Shown here: positions 47,760 to 56,502 of the stretch, one piece after another | How the letters are laid out: the number at the start of each line of letters is the position of its first letter | Position numbering within the stretch: the first letter of the stretch is position 1 | Notes under the pieces: generated by a model | Seen by the model: the letters and a program-made list of their open reading frames with translations, nothing else | What the model was told of the DNA's origin: nothing | The model's database searches: none | Origin: Mycobacterium kyorinense | Lineage (GTDB): Bacteria > Actinomycetota > Actinomycetes > Mycobacteriales > Mycobacteriaceae | DNA length: 64,000 nt | Assembly: GCF_001672775.1 (NCBI RefSeq) | Contig: NZ_LZKJ01000197.1 | Span: 50,347-114,346, forward strand | Reading direction: 5' to 3' | Made by a program: the position numbers and the translations under genes

Positions 47760-49106
47760 CTACCGTACTATTGCCCGAAGCTGCTGTGGCAGAGATCGTT
47801 TCGACTTGTGCGGTCCGAGAACAGCTGCGCCGTGGGGTTTGTTCAGCAGCCTGCGGGCCACCGCATTGACCTCGTCGAGGGTGACTTTGTCCAGCTCGAG
47901 CAGCGTTCGTTCGATGCTGCGGTGCTCGCCGAAGTTCAATTCGCTGCGCCCGATGCGGTTCATCCGCGAGCCGGAATCCTCCAAGCCCAGCACCAGCCCG
48001 CCACGCAGCGAGCCTTTGGCGATCCGGCATTCGGATTCGGTGATGCCGTCGCGTGCGACGGTCTCGAGCACATCGGTGGTCACCCGCACCACTTCACCGA
48101 ACCGTTCCGGTTGGCAGGCGGCATATACCGACAGCGCGCCGCTGTCGGCGAAGATGTCCAGCGACGAATAGACCGAGTACGCCAGGCCGCGCGATTCGCG
48201 GATCTGTTGGAACAGCCGGGAACTCAGCCCGCCGCCCAACGCGGTGTTCAGCACCGACAGCGCCCAACGGTGCTCCCAGTGCCGGCCCGGTGCGCGCACT
48301 CCCAGACAGAGGTGGGTTTGCTCGGCCTCCCGATTGGTCACCGCCAGCCGGGGCCGCCCGATGACCCGTCCGGCGCCCTTGCGCGGCGCCACCGGACGCC
48401 GACCGCGCACCAGCCGCGGCCCGAAATGTTCTCGCACCAGCGCCACCACGTCGTCATGGTCGACGTTGCCGGCCACCGCGACCACCATCCGCTCGGGCGT
48501 GTAGCGCCGAGCGTGAAACGACCGCAGTTGAGATCGGGTCATCGCCGACACCGATTGTGCGGTGCCGATCACCGGCCGCCCGACCGGGTGATCGCCGAAC
48601 ATCGCATCCAGGAACAGATCTCCGAGCGCGTCCTCGGGATCGTCGTCGCGCATCGCGATCTCTTCCAACACGACGTCGCGTTCCAGCTCGACATCGTCGG
48701 CCAGGCAGCGTCCGTTGAGCACCACGTCGGCGACCAGGTCGACGGCCAGCGCCAGGTCACTGTCGAGCACATGCGCGTAGTAGCAGGTGTGCTCCTTGGC
48801 GGTGAAGGCGTTGAGCTCACCGCCGACGGCGTCCATCGCCTGCGCGATCTGCACCGCGGTGCGGGTCGGCGTCGACTTGAACAGCAGATGCTCCAGGAAG
48901 TGCGCAGCTCCGGCCACCGTGGCGCCCTCGTCGCGTGAACCCACGCCCACCCAGACACCGACCGAGGCTGAGCGCACCGCCGGGAGGTACTCGGTGACCA
49001 CGCGCAGGCCACCGGGCAACGTGCTACGGCGCAGTGCAGCAGACGGTTCGGCCTGGTGCCGGCCGCGGCGCAGCGCGCCGGCCTTAACTGCTGGCGGTCG
49101 CGGCAT
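47760..49106 (-). CDS. pepR: PepR, M16-family zinc peptidase (Rv2782c)
   Basis: A 448-residue M16 metalloprotease. The inverted zinc motif HFLEHLLFK (H-x-x-E-H, about residues 77-81) and a downstream E in VLEEIAMRDDDPEDALGD are present. LVLGLEDSGSRMNRIGRSEL is a conserved C-terminal block. M16 peptidases degrade signal or misfolded peptides. The ATG at 49106 overlaps the gpsI stop by 23 nt. Matches Rv2782c, which lies next to gpsI. Confidence 0.92.
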   Translation of the reverse strand: MPRPPAVKAGALRRGRHQAEPSAALRRSTLPGGLRVVTEYLPAVRSASVGVWVGVGSRDEGATVAGAAHFLEHLLFKSTPTRTAVQIAQAMDAVGGELNAFTAKEHTCYYAHVLDSDLALAVDLVADVVLNGRCLADDVELERDVVLEEIAMRDDDPEDALGDLFLDAMFGDHPVGRPVIGTAQSVSAMTRSQLRSFHARRYTPERMVVAVAGNVDHDDVVALVREHFGPRLVRGRRPVAPRKGAGRVIGRPRLAVTNREAEQTHLCLGVRAPGRHWEHRWALSVLNTALGGGLSSRLFQQIRESRGLAYSVYSSLDIFADSGALSVYAACQPERFGEVVRVTTDVLETVARDGITESECRIAKGSLRGGLVLGLEDSGSRMNRIGRSELNFGEHRSIERTLLELDKVTLDEVNAVARRLLNKPHGAAVLGPHKSKRSLPQQLRAIVR

Positions 49107-51378
49107 CGGCTGTCGCGGCCCCCGAATCGCCAGTCGCAGCGGCCGGCTCGGCGGACGCGGCTGCAGCTTCTTCGTCCACCGGCACCAACGAAATCTTGCC
49201 GCGCTTGTCGATGTCGGCGATCTCCACCCGCAGCTTGTCGCCGACGTTGACCACGTCCTCGACCTTGGCGATCCGCTTGCCTCTGCCGAGCTTGGAGATG
49301 TGGACCAGCCCGTCGCGTCCGGGCAGCAGCGATACGAAGGCGCCGAAATCGGTGGTCTTGACCACGGTTCCGAGGAACCGCTCCCCGATCTTGGGCAGCT
49401 GGGGGTTGGCGATCGCGTTGATCTTGTCGATGGCGGCCTGCGCCGACGGGCCGTCGGTGGCACCGACGAACACGGTGCCGTCGTCCTCGATCGAGATCTG
49501 TGCGCCGGTCTCCTCGGTGATCGCGTTGATGATCTTGCCCTTGGGCCCGATGACCTCGCCAATCTTGTCCACCGGCACCTTGATCGTGGTGACCCGCGGC
49601 GCGTACGGGCTCATCTCGTCGGGTGCGTCGATGGCCTCGGCCATCACCTCCAGGATGGTCAGCCGCGCGTCTCGAGCCTGCGACAGCGCACCCGCGAGCA
49701 CCTGCGACGGGATCCCGTCGAGCTTGGTGTCCAGCTGCAACGCGGTGACGAAGTCCTTGGTGCCGGCGACCTTGAAGTCCATGTCGCCGAAGGCATCTTC
49801 GGCGCCCAGGATGTCGGTCAGCGTGACGAACCGGCGTTCGGTGCCGCCGCCTTCAACGTCAATGTCGTCGGAGACCAGGCCCATCGCGATACCAGCCACC
49901 GGCGCCTTGAGCGGCACGCCGGCGTTGAGCAGCGCCAGCGTCGACGCGCACACCGAGCCCATCGAGGTGGAACCGTTGGAGCCCAACGCTTCTGAGACCT
50001 GACGGATCGCGTACGGAAATTCTTCGACGCCGGGCAGCACCGGTACCAGCGCCCGCTCGGCCAGCGCGCCGTGCCCGATCTCGCGTCGCTTGGGCGAACC
50101 GACCCGGCCGGTCTCGCCGGTGGAGAACGGCGGGAAGTTGTAGTGGTGCATGTAGCGCTTGGAGGTTTCTGGCCCCAGCGAGTCGATCTGCTGAGCCATC
50201 TTGACCATGTCGAGTGTGGTCACGCCGAGGATCTGCGTCTCGCCGCGCTCGAACAACGCGCTGCCGTGTGCGCGGGGCACCACGGCCACTTCGGCTGAGA
50301 GCGCGCGGATGTCGGTGATGCCGCGGCCGTCGATGCGGAAGTGGTCGGTGAGGATGCGCTGGCGCACCAGCTTCTTGGTCAGCGCACGGAAAGCCGCGCT
50401 CACCTCTTTCTCACGACCCGCGTAGGTGTCGGCGAGCCGTTCGAGCACCTCGGCCTTGATCTCGTCGGTCCGGTCGTTGCGTTCGGCCTTGCCCGAGATG
50501 GTCAGCGCTTTGGACAGCTCGTCGGTGGCCACCGAGGACACCGAGTAGTAGACGTCGTCGCCGTAGTCAGGGAAAACCGGGTAGTCGGCGGTCGGCCTGG
50601 CGGCCGCCTCAGCAAGCTCCTGCTGCGCGGCGCACAATGCGGCGATGAACGGCTTGGCGGCCTCTAAGCCTTGAGCCACAATGGTTTCCGTCGGCGCCTG
50701 CGCACCGCCGTCGATCAGTTCGATGACGTTCTCAGTGGCCTCGGCCTCGACCATCATGATCGCCACGTCTGGGTTTCCGTCGGCGGAGCCGACGATCCGG
50801 CCCGCGACCACCATGTCGAACACGGCCCGCTCGAGCTGCTCGACGGTCGGGAAACCGACCCAGGTGCCGTCGATCAGTGCCACCCGCACTCCGCCGACGG
50901 GGCCGGAGAACGGCAGCCCGCCCAGCTGGGTGGAGGCCGAAGCGGCGTTGATCGCCAGCACGTCGTAGAGCTCGTTGGGATCCAGGCTCAGGATCGTCAC
51001 CACGACCTGGATCTCGTTGCGCAGGCCGTCGACGAACGACGGGCGCAGCGGGCGGTCGATGAGCCGACAGGTCAGGATCGCGTCGGTGGACGGGCGGCCT
51101 TCGCGTCGGAAGAACGAGCCGGGGATGCGGCCCGCGGCATACATCCGCTCCTCGACGTCGACCGTCAGCGGGAAGAAGTCGAAGTGCTCCTTGGGGCTCT
51201 TGCTGGCGGTGGTCGCCGAGAGCAGCATTGTTTCGTCGTCGAGGTAGGCGACGGCGGCGCCGGCGGCCTGCTGGGCCAGCCGGCCGGTCTCGAACCGGAT
51301 GGTGCGGGTGCCGAAGCTCCCGTTGTCGATGACGGCGGTGGATTCGAACACGCCTTGTTCAATTTCAGCTACAGACAT
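49084..51378 (-). CDS. gpsI: Polynucleotide phosphorylase (GpsI/PNPase)
   Basis: A 764-residue phosphorolytic 3'-exonuclease. Two RNase PH-like domains are followed by KH (IKVPVDKIGEVIGPKGKIIN) and S1 (FLGTVVKTTDFGAFVSLLPG) domains and a low-complexity acidic tail. Conserved residues include RLIDRPLRPSF and SDDIDVEGGGTERRF. Works with RNase J in RNA decay. A short leader ORF overlaps its start (51365-51406). In M. tuberculosis the same gene order rpsO-lppU-gpsI-pepR is found. Confidence 0.96.
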   Translation of the reverse strand: MSVAEIEQGVFESTAVIDNGSFGTRTIRFETGRLAQQAAGAAVAYLDDETMLLSATTASKSPKEHFDFFPLTVDVEERMYAAGRIPGSFFRREGRPSTDAILTCRLIDRPLRPSFVDGLRNEIQVVVTILSLDPNELYDVLAINAASASTQLGGLPFSGPVGGVRVALIDGTWVGFPTVEQLERAVFDMVVAGRIVGSADGNPDVAIMMVEAEATENVIELIDGGAQAPTETIVAQGLEAAKPFIAALCAAQQELAEAAARPTADYPVFPDYGDDVYYSVSSVATDELSKALTISGKAERNDRTDEIKAEVLERLADTYAGREKEVSAAFRALTKKLVRQRILTDHFRIDGRGITDIRALSAEVAVVPRAHGSALFERGETQILGVTTLDMVKMAQQIDSLGPETSKRYMHHYNFPPFSTGETGRVGSPKRREIGHGALAERALVPVLPGVEEFPYAIRQVSEALGSNGSTSMGSVCASTLALLNAGVPLKAPVAGIAMGLVSDDIDVEGGGTERRFVTLTDILGAEDAFGDMDFKVAGTKDFVTALQLDTKLDGIPSQVLAGALSQARDARLTILEVMAEAIDAPDEMSPYAPRVTTIKVPVDKIGEVIGPKGKIINAITEETGAQISIEDDGTVFVGATDGPSAQAAIDKINAIANPQLPKIGERFLGTVVKTTDFGAFVSLLPGRDGLVHISKLGRGKRIAKVEDVVNVGDKLRVEIADIDKRGKISLVPVDEEAAAASAEPAAATGDSGAATADAATASS

Positions 51379-51406
51379 GGAGTCCGTACGGCCTCTCTGG
51401 GTTCAT
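51365..51406 (-). CDS. Leader ORF overlapping the gpsI start
   Basis: A 13-codon frame (MNPERPYGLHVCS) with an AGGAGG ribosome site 9 nt before its ATG. The stop is inside gpsI codon 5. No such good site stands before the gpsI ATG at 51378, so gpsI may depend on translation of this peptide. No second evidence of expression. Confidence 0.35.
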   Translation of the reverse strand: MNPERPYGLHVCS

Positions 51407-51736
51407 GGCCCGGTTCCTCCTCATCGCGCTGCGCGCTCTGCATCGTCGCCGGGCGGTTCATTCAGCTGTTTTCGCGCGGTCACGCGCAACCCGAGAGAAC
51501 CGGCCTGGATACGGCTACGGCCGTCGATCGAAGCGGCCGGATAAGCTCATCCGGCAGCCACTACCGAAGACCGCCCGATACAGACGTGCCCTTCTGCGTT
51601 CGCGGTCGCGCTGTGACGCGCTGGGACGGTGCACGCGGATCGCGCGAACCGCACCTGCTCGGGCCGATCTGGCCCAGAACGACCTCACTCTACACGCCGA
51701 CCTGGCGATTCCTAAGCCCGACGGCGGTCGCGACGT
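51379..51736. other. Long untranslated region before gpsI (358 bp)
   Basis: No gene other than the leader ORF (51365-51406) is seen. It holds the hairpin at 51536-51555 and, by position, the gpsI promoter and leader. No standard -10 is certain; RNA structure is likely, because PNPase genes are often self-regulated through the leader. Confidence 0.4.
51536..51555. terminator. Hairpin between lppU and gpsI
   Basis: GCCGGAT-AAGCTC-ATCCGGC, a perfect 7-bp stem with a 6-nt loop and no U tract. It could be a terminator of rpsO-lppU or a processing site in the gpsI leader. Confidence 0.35.
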
Positions 51737-52243
51737 TCACGCGACATCTTCAACGCAGACCGTGAACCGTTGATCGGCGTAGGCGTAGCCCACGCCGCTG
51801 GCGCACTGATCGACGCTGACCGGGTCCCGCAGGTCGGTGAGGATCTGGGTGGCGCGCTGGCGATGCGGCGCTGATTTGTCGTCGCAATCGACGCGCACCG
51901 GGTCGGCGTTGTGCTCCGGGTCGACGCTCATGCAGCCGCCGACGACCCAGTCGATATTCAGGCACGCGGTGTTGGTCGAGTCGCTGAACGCGTTCCGCAT
52001 CGAATACGAGGAGTCGACGTCGTCCGGGCACTGATCGCGATCGGCGACAGTGGCCGCAACCTTGAAGTTCGACGTCGGGCTACCGCAAGCGACCTTGCTG
52101 GCCTCCGGCCGGTCGGCGGTGCCGCCCAGCTTGAGGCAGTCCCCCACCTTGAGGTCCGCGGCGTTGGTCGCAGACGACGAGCAGCCTGTCAGCCCGCCGA
52201 GGACGGCGACTGCTGCGATCGCGGCCGCGGCAAGCGCGCGCAT
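51737..52243 (-). CDS. lppU: LppU-like lipoprotein
   Basis: A 168-residue lipoprotein. The signal peptide MRALAAAAIAAVAVLGGLTGC has a lipobox (L-T-G-C, C21). The mature part has several Cys (CLKLGG; ACGSP; DQCPDD; CLNIDW; GGCMS), fitting a disulfide-rich cell-envelope protein. Matches the position of lppU (Rv2784c) between rpsO and gpsI. Role unknown. It starts 12 bp after rpsO ends. Confidence 0.85.
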   Translation of the reverse strand: MRALAAAAIAAVAVLGGLTGCSSSATNAADLKVGDCLKLGGTADRPEASKVACGSPTSNFKVAATVADRDQCPDDVDSSYSMRNAFSDSTNTACLNIDWVVGGCMSVDPEHNADPVRVDCDDKSAPHRQRATQILTDLRDPVSVDQCASGVGYAYADQRFTVCVEDVA

Positions 52244-52255
52244 CGCGATGGCGAA

Positions 52256-52525
52256 TCAGCGACGCAGGCCGAGGCGCTCGATGAGCGAGCGGTACCGCGC
52301 CACATCGATCTGGGCCACATATTTGAGCAGGCGCCGCCGCCGTCCCACCAGCAACAGCAGCCCCCGCCGCGAGTGGTGGTCGTGCTTGTGCACCTTGAGG
52401 TGCTCGGTCAGGTCTGCGATCCGCCTGGTCAGCAGCGCGACCTGCGCCTCCGGTGAACCGGTGTCGGTCTCATGCAGGCCGTAGGAGCCCAGGATTTCCT
52501 TTTTCTGCTCGGCTGTCAGCGCCAC
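52256..52525 (-). CDS. rpsO: 30S ribosomal protein S15
   Basis: An 89-residue S15 that binds 16S rRNA early in 30S assembly. TEQKKEILGSYGLHETDTGSPEAQVALLTRRIADL and HSRRGLLLLVGRRRRLLKYV are its signature. The GTG at 52525 has GGAGAT 6 nt upstream. The gene sits in the conserved ribF-rpsO-lppU-gpsI order. Confidence 0.97.
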   Translation of the reverse strand: MALTAEQKKEILGSYGLHETDTGSPEAQVALLTRRIADLTEHLKVHKHDHHSRRGLLLLVGRRRRLLKYVAQIDVARYRSLIERLGLRR

Positions 52526-52648
52526 GAAATATCTCCATCAATTGGTCCGCGATCATCAATACCTGGGGCGCGGCCACCGCGAACCGCAGCACGCGCCGTG
52601 TCGTCGGGCAGTCTAGCAGCGGGGCTCGTGCGGTCCCCAAACCGCAGC

Positions 52649-53623
52649 TCAGCCCGCCGACAGCAGGGCGCGGGCCCGCTCGGTGTCGTTACCCATCGCC
52701 GCGACGAGGTCCTCCACCGCGGCGAACTTCTCCTGCCCGCGGATGCGGGCCACAAAGTCCAGCGCCACGTGCTGGCCGTACAGGTCGGCGGTGGTGTCCA
52801 GAACGAATGCCTCGACGGTGCGGGTACGGCCGGAGAAGGTCGGGTTGGTGCCCACCGAGACCGCGGCCTGGTAGCGCTCGCCCGGGACGACGGTGCCCGT
52901 GACCGGCCCATGCCCCAGCACGGTGAACCAGGCGGCATACACGCCGTCGGCCGGGATCGCGGAGTACATCGGCGGCGCCACGTTGGCGGTGGGAAAGCCC
53001 AGGGCCTTGCCCCGCCCGTCGCCGCGGACTACCACGCCCTCGACGCGGTGCGGGCGGCCGAGCGCTTCGGCGGCGGCCACCACGTCACCGGCGTCCACAC
53101 AGGAGCGGATGTAGGTCGAGGAGAACGTCACGGTCTCGGCGTTGTGATGTTCGGTGACCAGCGACATCGATTCCACCGCGAAGCCGAACCGCTCCCCGGC
53201 CCGCCGCAGGATGTCGACGGTGCCGGCGGCTTTTTTGCCGAACGTGAAGTTCTCGCCCACCACGACCTCGACCACGTGCAGGCGCTCGACCAGTAGCTCG
53301 TGGATGTAGCGGTCCGGGGTGAGCTTCATGAAATCAGTGGTGAAGGGCATCACCAAAAACACGTCGATTCCGAACTCCTCGGCGAGCTCGGCGCGCCGGG
53401 TCAGCGTCGTCAGCTGCGCGGGGTGGCTCCCGGGAAACACGACCTCCATCGGGTGCGGGTCAAAGGTCATCATCACCGTCGGCACGCCGCGGGCCCGGCC
53501 GGATTTCACCGCATGCGTGATCAGCTCAGCGTGGCCGCGATGCACCCCGTCGAAGACCCCGATGGTGAGCACGCATCTGCCCCAGTCCGTGGGTATCTCG
53601 TCCTGCCCGCGCCACCGTTGCAC
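52649..53623 (-). CDS. ribF: Bifunctional riboflavin kinase/FMN adenylyltransferase RibF
   Basis: A 324-residue enzyme turning riboflavin into FMN and then FAD. The N-terminal nucleotidyl transferase has GVFDGVHRGHAEL (G-x-x-H-x-G-H type), and the C-terminal kinase has GRGKALGFPTANVAPP and GVYAAWF. The GTG at 53623 has TACGCT 7 nt upstream, so it is probably leaderless. Divergent from sirR. Confidence 0.94.
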   Translation of the reverse strand: MQRWRGQDEIPTDWGRCVLTIGVFDGVHRGHAELITHAVKSGRARGVPTVMMTFDPHPMEVVFPGSHPAQLTTLTRRAELAEEFGIDVFLVMPFTTDFMKLTPDRYIHELLVERLHVVEVVVGENFTFGKKAAGTVDILRRAGERFGFAVESMSLVTEHHNAETVTFSSTYIRSCVDAGDVVAAAEALGRPHRVEGVVVRGDGRGKALGFPTANVAPPMYSAIPADGVYAAWFTVLGHGPVTGTVVPGERYQAAVSVGTNPTFSGRTRTVEAFVLDTTADLYGQHVALDFVARIRGQEKFAAVEDLVAAMGNDTERARALLSAG

Positions 53624-53702
53624 AACCGCAAGCGTACGGCGCGAGGCGGTCTTTCACCGCGCCAGAGTCCCAGATCAGGTGAGCATTGCTTAAACTTCCG
53701 GT
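53624..53702. promoter_or_regulatory. Divergent leaderless promoters of ribF and sirR
   Basis: TACGCT (53631-53636, minus) is 7 nt from the ribF GTG. TAAACT (53691-53696, plus) is 6 nt from the sirR GTG. The space between is about 50 bp. Confidence 0.55.
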
Positions 53703-54401
53703 GTGCGCCCTGACGACGAGCCCGGCGAGCTCACAGCGGTTGCCCAGGACTATCTGAAGATCATCTGGAATGCCCAGGAGTGGTCTCGGGAGAAGATCAG
53801 CACCAAGATGCTGGCCGAGAAACTCGGTGTATCGGCCAGTACCGCCTCGGAGTCGATCCGCAAACTCGCCGAGCAAGGCCTTGTCGACCACGAGAAGTAC
53901 GGCGCTGTCACGCTCACCGAATCCGGTCGCCGCGCGGCGCTGGCCATGGTGCGCCGGCACCGGCTATTGGAGACGTTTCTGGTCAACGAACTCGGCTACA
54001 GCTGGGATGAGGTGCACGACGAGGCCGAGGTGCTCGAGCACGCCGTCTCCGATCAACTGGTGGCGCGTATCGACGCCAAACTGGGCTTCCCACAGCGTGA
54101 CCCGCATGGTGATCCGATTCCCGCCACCGACGGCCAAGTGCCCACCCCGCCCGCGCGTCAGCTGTGGGCCTGCGACGACGGGGAAGCCGGCACGGTGGCA
54201 CGCATCTCCGATGCCGACCCCGAGATGCTGCGCTACTTCGACAGCATCGGTATCAGCTTGGACTCGCGGCTGCGGGTGCTGACCCGCCGCGAGTTCGCCG
54301 GCATGATCTCGGTTGCCATCGAATCAGCGGTATCGGTCGACGGCGCACCGGCCACGGTGGACTTGGGCAGCCCGGCAGCCCGAGCGATCTGGGTGGTCTA
54401 G
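53703..54401 (+). CDS. sirR: SirR/MntR-type DtxR-family metal regulator
   Basis: A 232-residue DtxR-family protein. The winged helix (ISTKMLAEKLGVSASTASESIRKLAEQGLVDH, about residues 23-54) precedes the metal-dimerisation domain (LLETFLVNELGYSWDEVHDEAEVLEHAVSD) with typical E/H ligands, and a C-terminal SH3/FeoA-like domain. Represses metal uptake in response to Mn or Fe. The GTG at 53703 is fixed by TAAACT 6 nt upstream. Matches Rv2788. Confidence 0.92.
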   Translation: MRPDDEPGELTAVAQDYLKIIWNAQEWSREKISTKMLAEKLGVSASTASESIRKLAEQGLVDHEKYGAVTLTESGRRAALAMVRRHRLLETFLVNELGYSWDEVHDEAEVLEHAVSDQLVARIDAKLGFPQRDPHGDPIPATDGQVPTPPARQLWACDDGEAGTVARISDADPEMLRYFDSIGISLDSRLRVLTRREFAGMISVAIESAVSVDGAPATVDLGSPAARAIWVV

Positions 54402-54404
54402 GCG

Positions 54405-55595
54405 TTAGCGTTCGGCGCGCTGGTAGGCGGTGACGACGGCGGCGCCGCCCAGGCCGATGTTGTGTTGCAGCGCCGCGCTGACGTTGTCGACTTGGCGTTT
54501 GTCGGCGCGCCCGCGCAGCTGCCAGGTCAGTTCGGCGCACTGCGCCAGCCCCGTCGCGCCCAAGGGGTGGCCTTTGGAGATCAGGCCCCCGGACGGATTG
54601 ACCACCCAACGTCCGCCATAAGTGGTGTCGCCGTTGTCGATCAGCTTGGGCGCCTCCCCCTCACCGCACAGGCCCAACGCCTCGTAGAGCAGCAACTCGT
54701 TGGCCGAGAAGCAGTCGTGCAGTTCGATGACCTGGAAGTCTTCCGGGCCGAGCCCAGACTGCTGGTAAACCTGTTGTGCGGCTTGCACATTCATGTCGTA
54801 GCCGATGAGCGCTTTGGCGGTGCCGTCGAAGGTGGAGGCGAAGTCGGTGGTCATCGCCTGGCCGACGATCTCCACTGCCTGGCCGGCCAGATCGTGTTGG
54901 TCCACAAACGATTCGCTGGCCAGGATCGCCGCGCCCGAACCGTCCGAGGTCGGTGAGCACTGCAGTTTGGTCAGCGGATCGGAGATCATCCGCGCGGCCA
55001 AGATGTCGTCGAGCGTGTAGGACTCCTGGAACTGCGCGAACGGGTTGTTGACGGAGTGCTTGTGGTTCTTGTAGCCGATCTTGGCGAAATGCTCAGCGGT
55101 GCTGCCGTATTGGCGCATGTGCTCGCGGCCCGCGGCACCGAACATCCACGGCGCGACGGGCATTGCGAACTCGTCGATCGCGGCCATCGCTTTGACGTGT
55201 CTGCCCATCGGTGATTCCCGGTCTTGGGCACCACCGCCCAGTGAGCCGGGTTGCATTTTCTCGAAGCCCAGCGCGATCGTGCAGTCGGCAAGCCCACCGC
55301 GGATCGCTTGCGCCGCCAGGAACAGCGCCGTCGAGCCGGTGGAGCAGTTGTTGTTGACGTTGACGATCGGGATTCCGGTCATGCCCAGCTCGTAGAGCGC
55401 CCGCTGCCCTGAGGTGGAGTCACCCGAGCAGTAGCCGACGTAGCCCTGCTGCACTTGGTCGTAGCCGATGCCGGCGTCGGCCAGCGCGTTGGTACCCGAC
55501 TCGCGCGCCATGTCGGGGTAGTCCCAGCCTTCGCGTCGTCCCGGCTTCTCGAACTTCGTCATGCCGACCCCGACGACGTACACCTTGTTTGTCAT
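54405..55595 (-). CDS. ltp1: Ltp1, thiolase-like lipid-transfer protein (Rv2790c)
   Basis: A 396-residue thiolase-fold protein of the SCP2-thiolase type. The reactive Cys sits in VNNNCSTGSTALFLAAQA, and a His in SKGHPLGATGLAQ. Lacks the second catalytic Cys region of full thiolases. Lipid-transfer proteins of this type act as aldolases in sterol side-chain or similar degradation. The ATG at 55595 (with TACGCT 6 nt upstream) is preferred over a GTG at 55601. Unlike in M. tuberculosis, fadE21 is not found beside it. Confidence 0.88.
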   Translation of the reverse strand: MTNKVYVVGVGMTKFEKPGRREGWDYPDMARESGTNALADAGIGYDQVQQGYVGYCSGDSTSGQRALYELGMTGIPIVNVNNNCSTGSTALFLAAQAIRGGLADCTIALGFEKMQPGSLGGGAQDRESPMGRHVKAMAAIDEFAMPVAPWMFGAAGREHMRQYGSTAEHFAKIGYKNHKHSVNNPFAQFQESYTLDDILAARMISDPLTKLQCSPTSDGSGAAILASESFVDQHDLAGQAVEIVGQAMTTDFASTFDGTAKALIGYDMNVQAAQQVYQQSGLGPEDFQVIELHDCFSANELLLYEALGLCGEGEAPKLIDNGDTTYGGRWVVNPSGGLISKGHPLGATGLAQCAELTWQLRGRADKRQVDNVSAALQHNIGLGGAAVVTAYQRAER

Positions 55596-55617
55596 TGCCA
55601 CAGCGTACGGCGGGCGT

Positions 55618-56502
55618 CTAGAGCGTTGCGGGCCGGATGACGACCACCGACTTGGTCTTGGGCCCGTCGTCGCGCAGCAGTGCGATCACCCGGTTGTCGT
55701 CGGCGGCCGCGGCATAGACGCCGTCGATACCGCCCGGTGCCAGTGGCCGCCCGTTGGCGGCCGCCTCGGCCTCCTCCGCGCTGAGCCGGCGGTGCGGGAA
55801 CATCAGCAGGCACGCCTGGTCGAGGTCCAGGCTCAGCCGCGGCTGCTCGGCCAGCTCGTCGAGGGTGTGGGCCTGCTCCAGCCCGAACCGCCCGACCCGG
55901 GTGCGCCGCAGCGCGATCAAATGCCCGCCCACGCCCAGCGTCGCTCCCAGATCGCGGGCCAGCGCGCGGATGTAGGTCCCCGACGAGCAGTCCACCTCGA
56001 CATCGACATCGACCACCTCACCGCTGCGGCGCACGGCCAGCATGTCGAAGCGGTCGATGTGCACCGGCCGGGCAGCCAACTCGACAGTCTGGCCCTCGCG
56101 GACCAGCCGGTAGGCCCGCCGGCCGTCGACTTTGACCGCGCTGACCGCTGACGGCACCTGCATGATGTCGCCGCGCAACTGCGCCATCGCGGTGGCGATG
56201 GCCTCATCGGTCAGGTGTCGCGCGGAGACCTCTTGCAGCAGTTCGCCTTCCGCGTCTTCGGTGGACGTCGACTGGCCCAGGCGGATGATGGCTGCGTAGG
56301 ACTTCGACGTCGCGGTGAGTAACCCGAGGATCTTGGTCGCGCGCTCGACACCGATCACCAGCACACCGGTCGCCATCGGGTCCAGCGTCCCGGCATGTCC
56401 CACCCGTCGGGTGGCGTAGATCCGCCGGCAGCGAGCGACCACGTCGTGGCTGGTCATGCCGGCCGGTTTGTCGACGACGACGATGCCCGGCTCGGCGCTC
56501 AT
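55618..56502 (-). CDS. truB: TruB, tRNA pseudouridine-55 synthase
   Basis: A 294-residue pseudouridine synthase. The catalytic Asp lies in HAGTLDPMATGVLVIG (about residues 37-52), and VSAVKVDGRRAYRLVREG and SSGTYIRALARDLG are typical. The C-terminal part is a PUA-like tail. The ATG overlaps pptT by ATGA; it is the last gene of pptH-pptT-truB. Confidence 0.95.
   Translation of the reverse strand: MSAEPGIVVVDKPAGMTSHDVVARCRRIYATRRVGHAGTLDPMATGVLVIGVERATKILGLLTATSKSYAAIIRLGQSTSTEDAEGELLQEVSARHLTDEAIATAMAQLRGDIMQVPSAVSAVKVDGRRAYRLVREGQTVELAARPVHIDRFDMLAVRRSGEVVDVDVEVDCSSGTYIRALARDLGATLGVGGHLIALRRTRVGRFGLEQAHTLDELAEQPRLSLDLDQACLLMFPHRRLSAEEAEAAANGRPLAPGGIDGVYAAAADDNRVIALLRDDGPKTKSVVVIRPATL

Noticed and set aside
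48787..49995. 402-codon plus-strand frame over pepR and gpsI
   Set aside because: Antisense shadow; no start signal and no similarity to known proteins.
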